A stretch of DNA of 64,000 nucleotides from Siderastrea radians (taxonomy: Eukaryota; Cnidaria; Anthozoa; Scleractinia; Rhizangiidae), in contig OZ024891.1 in the NCBI GenBank assembly GCA_964017195.1, positions 618,694 through 682,693 on the forward strand, in the 5' to 3' direction. How positions within the stretch are numbered: position 1 is the first letter of the stretch; every line of letters begins with the position of its first letter. Of the stretch, positions 15,601 to 26,542 are shown one piece after another. The position numbers were made by a program, and so were the translations under genes. The notes below the pieces were generated by a model. The model did no database searches. It worked only from the letters and a program-made list of their open reading frames with translations, and was not told where the DNA came from.

Positions 15601-16797
15601 ATCCATCAGTACTTCGGACTGATTCAGTGCCAAGTCCTGCCTCCCCGTGGCCTCTACCATCCCGTCCTGCCTTACCGCTATGACAGCAAACTGCTCTTTC
15701 CACTCTGTGCCCGTTGTGTGGAAGAAGAAATGGACAAACCCCTTCTAGACAGATGCGCGGAATGCAACCACACCGACGAGCAACGCGCCCTGACCGGCAC
15801 ATGGTGCAGTCCAGAATTAGACAAAGCCGTCGAGCTCGGGTACGAAGTCCAGTACATCTATGAAGTCTGGCATTTTGAAGAAACTTGTAAAGGTCTCTTC
15901 AAAGACTACGTCAACACTTGGTTGAAAATCAAGCAAGAAGCCAGTGGGTGGCCCACCGGAGTAGAAACAGAAGAACAAAAACAGACCTACATCAATGATT
16001 ACTTCAAGCATGAGGGCATTCACCTGGACTATGACAAAATCGAAAAGAATCCAGGGTTGCGAACCTTAGCGAAGATGATGCTGAATTCCATGTGGGGCAA
16101 ATTTGGACAACGGCTGAACAAGACCCAAGTCCAAGAATTTGATGACCCCCAAGCCTTTCATCGGTTTTTGGACACCGATAGCTTGGATGTACGTCACGTG
16201 TCCATTATCAATGACCAAATGGTAGAGGTCCATTACCAGCACCAAAAGGAAGACATCCCCGTCTCACCCAACCTGAACATCTTCATCGCCTGTTTCACAA
16301 CCTGTTGGGCCCGTCTCAAACTGTATCAAGCCCTGGAACAGTTGGGAGAACGAGTACTTTACTACGACACGGACTCTGTTATTTTTTTGGAGGACAAGGG
16401 TCAAACCAACCCGACCTTGGGCAACTACCTCGGCCAGTTTACCAGTGAATTGGAAAAGGATGATCACATCGTCGAATTCGTGTCGGGAGGTCCCAAGAAT
16501 TATGGCTACACCACAAAGAAAGGCAAAGTCGAATGCAAAGTGAGAGGTTTTCGTCTCAACAGTGAAGGAAAAACCCAGTTGAATTACAACGTCATGAGGC
16601 AGAATGTCCTGGACGAAATCCAGAAGCCACTCCTGAAACCACGCCAAACGACAGTGAACAAAACGTATCAAATTGTCCGGGATCCTAAAACCTATCAACT
16701 CTACACCTTTCACGAGTCCAAATTGTACAAATTAGTCTATGACAAGAGAGTCATCGACCCCCTCAGCTTCAAAACGCATCCCTATGGATATCTGTGA
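12644..16797 (+). pseudogene. Protein-primed type B DNA polymerase, one frame break
   Basis: The gene is in two frames: 12644..14641 and 14539..16797. The N-terminal ~540 residues include a CxxC/His-rich zinc region (about residues 375-505). The exonuclease follows: Exo I FFDIEAM (14282), Exo II AHNFQGYDGYF (14450-14480) and, in the second frame, Exo III YCESDVRLL (14836). A block TIYEFHGCFWHGCPRC (about 15172-15220) looks like a Vsr-type endonuclease insertion. Polymerase motifs are A, DVTSLYP (15511); B, LNSMWGKFGQ (16081); and C, YYDTDSV (16360). A KNYGY motif comes later. All catalytic motifs are intact, so the break near 14535..14545 is a single indel or an assembly error. The poly(A) signal lies in the right TIR. 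Confidence 0.9.
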
Positions 16798-16852
16798 CAC
16801 TCAGAACGAAAGAAACGAGGGCCTCCCCCAAGAGGATTTGTGCTCGCCTTCA

Positions 16853-17281
16853 TCTTGGATCCATGCCCCCACGCAGTCGTCTGTAACACTCCCTTTGGAA
16901 TAAATTATTTTTTGTTTTCTAACATGGCGTCGTTTTTTTTTATTTATTTATTTATTTTTATTTTTTTTTTGGAGTCCAAGGACCACCCCCGATGCCTGAA
17001 TTGGACTTTGGACTTTGAGCCCGCGTTCCTCAGCGGTTTTTACCCCTCCTGAGCCCACGATCCCTTTTTGAAACTGGTCAGCGGTTTCCCATCCCAAAAC
17101 ACGTGACTTCCGGTTCCCTGAGCCCACGATCCCTTTTTACCACTGGTCAGCGGTTTCCCATCCCAAATCACATGATCTCCGCATTTCCGGTCACTTCCGG
17201 TCATGTGACTTCCGTTACCAGGGGCAACCCAACAACCAATCAGAAGCCAGCATTTTCTCTATCTGGGCCCACATTACTACT
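16853..17281 (-). repeat. Right terminal inverted repeat
   Basis: Inverted counterpart of 3121..3558, ending ACATTACTACT. It holds AATAAA at 16899..16904 for the polymerase transcript, a T-rich expansion near 16930..16970, and two tandem copies of the AGCCCACGATCCCTTTTT / GGTCAGCGGTTTCCCATCCC unit where the left repeat has one. TTCCGG motifs recur near the tip. Confidence 0.9.
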
Positions 17282-17287
17282 CAGAAC
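17282..17287. repeat. Right target-site duplication CAGAAC
   Basis: Exact copy of 3115..3120, directly outside the right terminal repeat. Confidence 0.92.
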
Positions 17288-19786
17288 AACTTGTGAAAGT
17301 ATTTATCCGGGGGTGGGGCGGAATAATTGTGACTCAATGAATATTCCTTTTGCCTTTCTCTTGACTTATTCATTATTCCTTTTGCTTTTTTGTGACTTAT
17401 TCATTATTTGTGTGAGATTTTTACGGGTATTCCTTATTCATTATTGCGTTCAGCTGCTCTTCAGATTTTGTTGGGCAACTTCAGTTGCAATGCCTGTGCA
17501 CGAGATACGAGATAAATATCGAGACTGTTTACAAAGTTTGAAATGGCTGTAAATTGTTAAATTCCATATCATCTGTGGATATTGAGAATGACTCGCGCTC
17601 ATTTAACAGAAAAGCGCAATGTTATAAAGAAGAAAGAAAAAATGTGTTGAACACACGTTAGCTCTTTTCAAGGTTTTCTAACTCTAAAATATCACTGAAT
17701 CAGGGCCCGTTTACGATTTTCTTTAACGTGGGGCCTGTGAAAGAGGTGGGACCCACCAACCCTAATTCAGATCTAGGGTTTAGGGAGAGGGAGTTCAAAC
17801 AACGGCCGGCGAAAGCGGGAGTATCTAGGGGGCTCCGGGGGCATGTTTCCCCGGGAAATTTTGAAAGTTTAGTGCTCGGAAATGCGATTTCTAGCATTCT
17901 GAGGAGCGTATAAAAGTGTTTTAATCGCTGTAAATTCAACTCACTTTTTGCACTAGTGATATAATGCTAACATCTTTTTTAAGAAGAAATCTTTCAGCAA
18001 TCTGTAACAAATAACGTTACTTGTGTCCGCCATAGGAACGTCTTGCCGTGGGAATTTGTTTTCGGCCCACTCTATGTGGCATGAATTTTATTCGACAGAA
18101 GTGTTGCACATGAATTTTTTCATCGTAAAAATCTGTCACAGGAAGGATATTACTCAACTCTCCTCCCCTCAGGTGAAATCAAGTGGTCCGCCCCTAAAAA
18201 CAGCCGAATACTGATGAAAGACGCCCCAATCACGAGAAAGTCGCCGGGAGAGACTTCTTGCAACTAGCCGCCCTAATTGAATACAAATCATCCAGAGTTA
18301 CTATGATTGACATTGACTACAGACTACTGTTTTAGCTGGCGTTCACCCATAGTCGCAAACACTGATGAAGATTCGACAAAGTCGAGTGCATACAACACTT
18401 GCGATATTCATTATTCTTTTAAAGGGATTGACTCATTCATTATTCCGAATGTTCAAGCTCTAAATATTCCTTATTCTTTTACTGTTTTATCAATAACTCG
18501 TTATTCATTATCCATTATGCCTCTTCCACCCCCGAATTTATTAATTCATTTTGTAATGCTATACACACTTTTTTTCTAAGAACCATTTTTATAAAAACGT
18601 TGAGGCTGAGATTTGCTCCAAAAGTTAAGAAAATGTGTAAGCTAAAATAAGAACATCCTCAGGCTCAGCTAAATTTTACGCGTTCTGATGAAACAAAAAA
18701 GGTGAAACGCTACTTTCTCAAACACTAGCAAAGACAGTAAACTTCGGGTAAAATCTAAATACTGTAGAAGAAAAAGACAACAAATATATATACCCATATG
18801 CAGTATATTTAAACCACGGAAAGTTTGCGGATCCTGATTTGAACGAAAATAACGTCGGATCGATGGATTGGGCCAAAACAATAGCATGAAACCCCTATTC
18901 ACTCCCCTCAATCAACTTACAATTACAAAGTGAACACTCAGTGTATACCATCGGTTGCTAAATCATTCACAAGGAAAGGCTGAATAAACCCAGCTTAGCA
19001 AATACAACAAAGAGGAACAATTCAAATTGCAAAGATGTTAACATTTCGCCAAAGCTAGTTCTACATGACTCTAAGAAATCTTCTCCTATTGAGAAACTAG
19101 ATTCTATTCAGGAAATAAAGAAAAGGAATAGCAGCTAAAAAAAACCCTAAAATTTCCGGTCTATTGTAAACCGGTCAGTGATATTCAAACAGTAGAAACA
19201 GCGGCTACAGCTAAGAATACATCGAGTATAACAGAAACCTTCGTCCTTTTATGCGCGTACAAATATTTAACTTGAGGCTTTTTCTCTATTGAAAGTGTTG
19301 TATTTTCAGCTGCTAGACCTAATCAAAAGGACAGATTCATAAAAGATTTCTTTTTATCAAAAAGTGCAAACAAAACAACCCAAAAGCAAACATTTCTGCT
19401 AACTGATTCCGGAAATACGTCTGCGTTCGCAGGCTAGGTAAACACATGCAGGCAAAAACTGTTTGAATCTATTATATTTCATGTATTCAGTCTTAAACCA
19501 CGAATTATTGGATTTTATTAATTTTAATTAATTTTATCCCATTTTCTTTGCACAAAGTAATATAAACAAAATATATAGATTTACATAAATAAAAAGTACC
19601 TATATAGTAAGTTACGATGACAGAAAAAAAAAAATTAAATATGTGCAAAAGAGGAAGACTAGAGAGGAACTAACGAACCATTCGAGCTAGTCCACCTTAA
19701 AATTACAGGACAGTAATAAAATTGAACAAAATAATGACTAATAATTAATTATTGAAAAGTATATAGCAAAATTTAGAGTTAGAACA
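17288..19786. other. Non-coding host flank with TTATTCATTATTCC repeats
   Basis: No gene is seen. Short related stretches containing CTTATTCATTATTCC occur at about 17340..17440 and 18400..18520. The rest is AT-rich with no clear structure. Confidence 0.5.
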
Positions 19787-20567
19787 TCATGACACCCATG
19801 TAGCTCTGGGATTGTCAGGATCAAAACCTATATTTTTGTAGTAATCCGCACATTGTTTTTTAAAACTAGAGATTCCAAGGTTGCTTATTCTAATATTATC
19901 TGGTAAATTGTTCCATAGATATGGTATACGATTAAAGAAAGTAGCTTTGAAAAGATCTGTTCTATATACATTAAGCTTAAGTTTATTGCTTGAGTACGAT
20001 CTAAGTCTTTTGTCAGCACAAAATTCGAAATAGTTATCAACTGGTACGTTATAATATCCACATTTTAATTTATAAAATGTAGTCAAGTCTTTAACTTCTC
20101 TTCGATAAACAAGAGGAAGTAGATTAAGTTTCTGGAGTCTTTCATTATAGTTCAGTCCTGGTAGTATCTGTCTAGTGGCTCGCCTTTGTACCCCTTCTAT
20201 CATCTTTATCAATGTTACGGTTTTAGGGCTCCAAATCTCTGATGCATAATCTAGATGAGAGCGGACAAAAGCCAAGTAGAGTGATCTAAAAGTTGGTAGA
20301 AACTGATCACTTCTGCTGTTTAGTGTGCGCCGTATGAAGCCCAGCATTTTGTTGGCTTTGCTAACTTGAGAATAGATGTGTTCCTTGAAGTTTGCGTCGC
20401 TGGTGATGACGATGCCGAGATCTTTCTGGCTTAGGACTCGTTTAATGATCTTATTGTTCATCTTGTAATCGTAAATTGTTGGATTACGCTTCTTTGTCAC
20501 CGTGCAGAGTGAACACTTGTCAAAGTTGAATGCCAGTTTCCATGCATAGCTCCACTCTACTAAGGTG
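19787..20567 (-). pseudogene. 5'-truncated LINE reverse-transcriptase C-terminus
   Basis: The frame is open from about 20567 down to a stop at 19787. It starts inside the RT domain with WSYAWKLAFNFDKC, then VLSQKDLGIVITSDANFKEH, a conserved RT-connection region (KANKMLGFIRRTL, YLAFVRSHLDYASEIWSP, IEGVQRRATRQI) and a C-terminal FFNRIPYLWNNLP segment typical of non-LTR retrotransposons of the CR1/L2/RTE-like groups. The abrupt upstream loss near 20567 is the usual 5' truncation. The roughly 260 retained codons are uninterrupted, so insertion is fairly young. Confidence 0.85.
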
Positions 20568-21552
20568 TAGAGTGGAAAACTTACACCGCGAAAATTTACT
20601 CCATGTATTTAGGTTTCTAAATTTCAGTTTATTTGAGCAATATTATGACTGGCTTCCTCTTTACAACTACGACATAACGAGTGTCTCTGCGGTCTCTGGA
20701 TAAATTTGATAACAACAGTAGACGAGACCATTTCCTGCGAAAGAGCAAACCAAAGTCTACGAAATCACACCTTTCGGTAGCTTAATTGTGTTAATTGAGC
20801 TCTAATCGACGATTCACAACATGAGCACGGTGATAAGTAAAAATAACAAGACAATATTACATCCATTGTTGCTGTATACAAGTTTTGTACGAGAGAAAAT
20901 TGCCCGAAATACGCGAAAATGTGTTCCCAGTGGTTAAGTCTTAAAATCCAAATCGCGAAAATTTGTTCCCGTGAAACACAAAAAAATCGGCAATCCGCGA
21001 AATTAAGGTGGCTCGCAATAGTTTCCAGTAATGTCCAACACTTATACTTTGATGGATCGATACTAACAACCTTTATCAGTTAATGCTACAATTATGGTAT
21101 CAAACAAATGCCCAGTCAATGGTGAACAAGTTATGGTTATTTTCGTGAGGTAACTGGTTACCATAGTAACAGAATAACCTGTTAAAGACACCTTTAATTT
21201 CAGTCTTAAGTGCTTATAACTCAAAAACGAACTCCATGAACCCATTTTTATAAAGTTTTTATTTTACCTTAATTCCTTTTCAGTTGTCCTTTGCTTCTTA
21301 AAAGGAAAACATATATTACTTTATTTAAATATGACATAATTATGTTATTGCTACTAACCCTGTCATTCAAAAACTACAGATACTACATCCTCACCACAAA
21401 AAATGAGCTATGGCATACTTTGCATTTAATTCTATAGCCGTTCATTTGGATTCTAATCATTACTAACATGTTAGATGTCAAAACCACAAATAATCAACTT
21501 GAACCCACCCATTTTGTACCCAGAGTCCATAGGCTTCTCAGTCTGTGGATGG
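20568..21552. other. AT-rich interval with no gene seen
   Basis: Only short chance frames; no RNA gene or clear repeat was recognised. Confidence 0.4.
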
Positions 21553-21869
21553 TTAAGGATGGTGCCTCCTTTTGTTATGGCGCATACATTCTGCACATCT
21601 CAGGATATTCGGGGTTTTTAATGCATTGGCCCACCAATACAACAATATTTTTGCGCAGTTTATGACTATAAGGAAAAAGCAGATCTTAGCAAGGGCTATC
21701 AGAATCCAAAAAGAAAATTGGGGGTAACCACGCATTTTTCGCACTCTGAAAAATGCGTGGTTACCCACATTTTTCTTTTCGGATTCCAATAACCCTTGCT
21801 AAGATCTACTTCTCCCCATGGTCATAACCTTTGCAAAAATACATCTGTTTTAGTAGGCACCATCCTTAA
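21553..21869. mobile_element. TTAA-flanked MITE, copy 1
   Basis: The ends are TTAAGGATGGTGCC and GGCACCATCCTTAA, with TTAA on both sides. A long internal hairpin centres on 21745 (GGTAACCACGCATTTTTC and its complement). A related copy is at 56166..56524 and a partial one at 44783..44880. TTAA targets suggest a piggyBac-type source. Confidence 0.8.
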
Positions 21870-22224
21870 TATAATTTTTTTGATTGACTGTTTGCATTGA
21901 CAAACAGTACAAATGGCCCAGGGACAGTCAATTAAAAAAAGGTATTTCTAGGATTATCCCAGTGTCTTGCATGGTGACCATCTGCTGACCAAGAAGCCTG
22001 CAGTAACTAGGTGCAAGATTGCTTGAACTTCTTCATATCTCAAGGAGAAAGCTGTTTATCTTGGATACTGTTGTACAGAAACCTGTTTATCTTGGATACC
22101 TTTGTACAGGAATTTACAAAGTACTGTCCACCTCAAACATTCCAACTTTCTGGAACAATTTTCTGTTTCCTTGGAATGTTCAAGAAAGCAAAGTCTTCTA
22201 TATTCCAGTAATTATTAAGCCCAT

Positions 22225-24450
22225 CTATGGCAAGTCCTTAAGTTGGTTTTCATATTTAGTTGAAAGCACAACTTCACACCTTTGAGGTGTCAATACACCA
22301 AACAAAACATCATCATTCAACAAGGCAATTGGTTCAACCTCATGAAACTCATAAGGCTGCCAGGTTTTTAGTTTCTTGGAAATCACTTCCCATGCTAGTG
22401 AATCCTTGCCATCTTTTACAAGCAGTTTAGCCACAAGCATAACATCATCAAAGTCTATCGCTCGCTCACCCCAAGCATCATCATTTTCCAGATACACACG
22501 GACCATTTCCTCTTCGTAATCATACAGCTTAGCTGTGAGAAATCTGTGAGAAAAAGTGTCCCAAAATACACTGTTATTCAAATAGGTAATAACTGTGTGC
22601 ACTTGTATGAGGTTTTTACACTGTAGCACACACTTAGTGAGAAATTTGAGACTTTGTTTAAGGACTTTCTTGAGATTTTGCATTTATTTATTAATGCACT
22701 GCCTCTATCCCAAGCATAATACCCTAGTACCAGAGTCACCTTCCTAGGCAGGCTAAAATATAGCTTGCCTTTATTTCTAGTACTTCTAATCAGCCCAGGC
22801 TATTTCAGAGTCATCGAAATTGTCATGCCATAGGAAGACAAACCTTATTTAAGTAAATGCTCCAAATTTCCAGTTTTTACTTCATAACAAACACTTCCTA
22901 CTAGTAGGACAATGGTAAATTCCAAATTCATAGAAATTTACCAGACAAATTTTCCTAAGGTTTTTGACAGCCTTTCACCACATAAATTAAAAAAAAATAC
23001 ATGTTTTGAAGTTCTTTGGCCACAAACAACCTTGCAAGGGAAACTGCCTCAAAACAAAAGTTTATATGAAAAAAATGTTATCTGATGACTGATTAAAACT
23101 AATTTAGTTAAATGGGACTGTTTGGGATTGAAATTTATAATTTTATTGGTAGTTAGTTCACATTTAAGTCAAAACCACACTTGAAAATATAGCCTGGCTA
23201 GTGAGGCGACCCGACCGCAACAATTTACATGCACAAAAGATAGTAGAAGAGTGACCTTAGTGGGTCATTACATGGCGAATTTCAGCCCAGCTGGCCAGGC
23301 TAAAACTCCAGCCTGGCTTTCTGAACAGATTTCTCTGACAAGAAGTTTGCAATTACATGAAGAAAGTTTTATTTAGCCCGGGCTGAAAATTTTCCAGCCA
23401 GGCCAAACCGGCTGAAAAAACCCCACATAATCACAATCAAATTTTCAGCCCAGGTTGAAACAAAAACTTGGGGATGTGCACTAATTGCATTTTCAATGTA
23501 AAATGCTTTTCTGCAAATCTTACCACCCAATCTTCAGCCCAGTGGGCTGGCCAGAATTGCAGCCTGGGCTGAAACTTGCCAGGTAATTGGGCCCTTACTT
23601 ATGTAGCAAGCAGACAGTGTGACCCTGGTGGGAGGATATTGCCCTGTCTATCATGTTAATACTTCTGTGTAAAATGTTACCCTTCCAGGGTGATACTAGG
23701 GTCACCTCCTTCCTTGTAAACAGGCCCTTAGTGCCTTATATTTTCTTCCATGACTTGTTGCCACAACAGCATGCAAAAAAAACGTCTGCACCCAGGGTAG
23801 CAGATGCCACACAGGCCACAATTTTGCTGGGAAACGAGGGTAAGTGTGGGTAGCCTGTGGATATCCTAAATATAATGTAATTACAAGACTGACCTCATCT
23901 TTGCAACATGTTTTAAATCCTTTCCTAGCACTGGATCATCCAGAGTCCTTTTCATATCTTTCTCGTACTTTTTAATCTTCTCCTCTTTGCTCAGTTCAGT
24001 TTCTTTTTCATCCTTGTCTGTCTCAGATTTCTTCTCCTCTTTCAATCCTACGGCTACCGCCATCTCGTCCAATCCTTTTTGCCAAGACTCCACCGCCCAA
24101 ACTTCACAGCCTAAAGCAGCCTTTCCTACGGCCGCTGACCACTCTAACATCACTTCAAACTGACTTTTCCTTCCTGTTATTTTCACCGCTCTTACAATGA
24201 GCTTTCTCATTGCCTCTTGAAAAGGCCAGTAGTTGTACGAGATCTGTGGATTCTGCAGGAAAATTTTGCCATTGTCGAGCACTTCGTCCCATTTCCCTTG
24301 AAAAGCTACAATTTGAGCCAACGCAACGGACGCTTCTGGAATTCCCTTCTTGGAAAGATTCCGGAAATAATTTTCGGCTTCTTTTGCTTTGCCATTTAAT
24401 GCTAGTTTCTGGCCTTCCGCTACTGCTACTTCGTTTTCATCGGGTTCCAT
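22225..24450 (-). CDS. Uncharacterised helical-repeat (TPR-like) host protein, two exons
   Basis: Exon 1 is 24450 down to 23894 (donor GTCAGT) and exon 2 is 22543 down to 22225 (acceptor TTTCTCACAG). The phase matches and gives 291 residues. The start region reads MEPDENEVAVAEGQKLAL, and the N-terminal half looks like paired helices of a tetratricopeptide-type array (GKAKEAENYFRNLSKKG, PEASVALAQIVAFQGKWDEVL). A charged Lys/Glu linker follows, then a second helical part (LYDYEEEMVRVYL, DDVMLVAKLLVKDG). No catalytic motif, signal peptide or membrane helix is seen. Likely a cytosolic scaffold or adaptor. I do not recognise a named orthologue. Confidence 0.65.
22544..23893. repeat. Intron with CAGCCTGGCTGAAA-type inverted motifs
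   Basis: Within the intron, 23190..23600 contains at least six copies of TCAGCCC(A/G)GGCTGAAA-like half-palindromes in both orientations, separated by 30-80 bp. It looks like nested insertions of a small foldback family. No exon was recognised. Confidence 0.45.
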
Positions 24451-26542
24451 TTTGTTCCTGCTCGGGGGCTACCAATTTCTCTCTATACCCCGTAGGGGAA
24501 ATGTATGGTCACGCATCAGGAAGCCCAGCATACTTTGCGCGCGCTTACAACTTCCGGTGGGGCTGTTATGGCTCCAGCCAAGGTGAAACTTATCCGACAC
24601 GAAATACAAGAAAGATTTTTTAAAAAATATATTTCTTTATTCCCACTGAGAGAAATTTGATTAAACTTTGAAGCCAGGATAGATTAACGTCCGGGTTTAC
24701 GTCATTCTTTAACCAAACAACGTAGCTGCTCATGTCATATAAAAGAACTTTCCGCGGATGAAGTAAAAACGAGGAAGTAGGAAATAACCAAAAAATTGGA
24801 ACGCAAACGATGGTCACTATTTGGCTTCAATGATCTGAGACAACGAACTTAACGACGGAGCAATACGTTTCCTGACCTATGAGAAAAGCGCTCAAGGAAT
24901 ATGGATAGATTTTTAAAATTTCAGAGCCGTGAGAAGAATAATACTTCAGTTTTGCCAAATCAAACACCGAAAAACAGTTACCCGCGGAATGGGTAAACTT
25001 TTTGCATTAGTTCAGTTATTGCTAAATCGATCCCCTTCAGTAGTTAATCTTCCGGTGTTTCATGAGAACGTTGATTTCGATTTATTCCAATTATCAGGCT
25101 TTCGTCTCTATCAATCCAATCACCAGGGACTTTCCCGATGTTTTACAGCGTTCGAATGTGAAAACGCTGAGCAATAATTTCAGACTAAAAAAATCTTGAA
25201 ATATTAGTATATGCTTTCGAATTATTTGACTTCCGGCCTTGAATTCACCTGCCAACAATCATAAATAGCACTTCAGTTAACGTTGTCTCGTACCATCCTC
25301 CTATTTAACAACGTTTCAGCATCTTGGACATAAATGATATAGCTCAGCATTTCGCGAGTGGTCAAGTGTCAACTTTGAGCACATAGCCGGAAGACACTCA
25401 TAAAAACCCTTCATACGTGAGCAAACAAAATTAACTTTGGATCACAAGTTTAATCTAGGAACCACAAATAGCCATTCTCGAATTGGCAGTGTTGAAACCA
25501 TGGAAAGCGATATCAATATGAATTACTTCAGTTAGCGTACGCGTGAATTACTTCAGTTAGCGATATCAATGTGAATTACTTCGGGGTCACCAAAAATTGT
25601 GTAACCCCTCATGATAAGAATCTTTTTTTCAGTTAGAGGTGGCCTTGTTCACACCGGTTCTGTTTTACATGATTTGCTTGCACCCTGCTTTTATATTACT
25701 TCAGAATATCTTCGAATAATAACATTAAAAAATACAAAAACATATTTCAAGTGAGTTTAAGAGCCAGCTCAGTATAGGTAACTGAAACTGAACGAGGACC
25801 TAGCCTGAGAAAAGAGATGGCTTTTCGCGCTCAGACCTATTTACACATTTGCAAATATGAATCATTCATATTTCCAGTGGAAAGCATTTAAGTGATGGCA
25901 TAGGAACCTAGTGGGTTTTTACAAGTCTGTCCAGTACACGGAACGACGCAAGCAATCTAAGAGCCAGCAAAGTAGCAGGAAAATTTTGGTGTTTGTTAAT
26001 TTTCGCGCGTTTGCGCGTGCCGGGCTTGCGTCCAAAGGAAACCCAAGAATTTGAATAGGAAATTATGACAGAGAATCTGAGAATTCTTATTCTCACTGAA
26101 AATAAGTAAATGGGATCAATTAATCCTTACTGCTTGTGATATATTCTGTTCTTCGGACGGTTTTCTAGCAATTTGTGCAACTATTGAGGTCTTTTTGGTG
26201 AAAGCATTTCTGCCCCTCAACTTTCTCTTTGACTAATTTCCAGCTAAAAGTAAAATAAGAAAAATAAGAAGTTAAATAGGCTTTTTTCTTTTGCAAACGA
26301 AAGTAGTGTAACGAATCTGCGTAACTGAACCAGTTCTGCATTCCCTGCTGTAATAACGATCTTTGACCCTAGAATGAGGAAGCAATAAGTAGTCACGTGA
26401 CGAAATGGCTTCATTGAATTATGGGAAAGACGTAATGATTTTCATGACCAAATTTTTTTATCACCTCCACGTACGACAAAACATTCGGCTGTTGTAATGG
26501 TTCGCATCAAAGTTATTAAGCGTCAAAGGTAATGCACAAATC
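24451..26542. other. Intergenic region between divergent host genes
   Basis: The promoters of the minus-strand 24450 gene and the plus-strand 26543 gene must lie here. The part next to 24450 is GC-richer (GCGCGCGCTTACAACTTCCGG, ETS-like). A short direct repeat (GAATTACTTCAGTTAGCG) occurs near 25516..25570. Nothing else was recognised. Confidence 0.4.

Larger units (their letters stand above)
3121..17281. mobile_element. Polinton/adintovirus-like endogenous viral element, 14.2 kb
   Basis: The borders are set by inverted terminal repeats beginning AGTAGTAATGTGGGCCCAGA and by the 6-bp duplication CAGAAC. The content fits a mid-size linear double-stranded DNA virus that integrates: a protein-primed PolB, a PLA2-fold protein, many small basic late-type proteins, and early-type genes with their own TATA boxes. 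The size is at or below the usual 15-20 kb of Polintons. Recognisable rve integrase, FtsK/HerA-type ATPase, adenain and double-jelly-roll capsid genes are absent. The two TIRs differ at many positions and by indels, and PolB and one late gene have frame breaks, so this copy is decayed though still well preserved. Confidence 0.9.

Noticed and set aside
19787..20500. Host protein-coding gene
   Set aside because: The sequence is the RT C-terminal region of a non-LTR retrotransposon with 5' truncation.
24569..24660. Short plus-strand ORF starting TTATGGCTCCAGCC opposite the 24450 gene
   Set aside because: The start context is good and the region GC-rich, but the frame closes after about 30 codons and no downstream exon was found, so it was not called.
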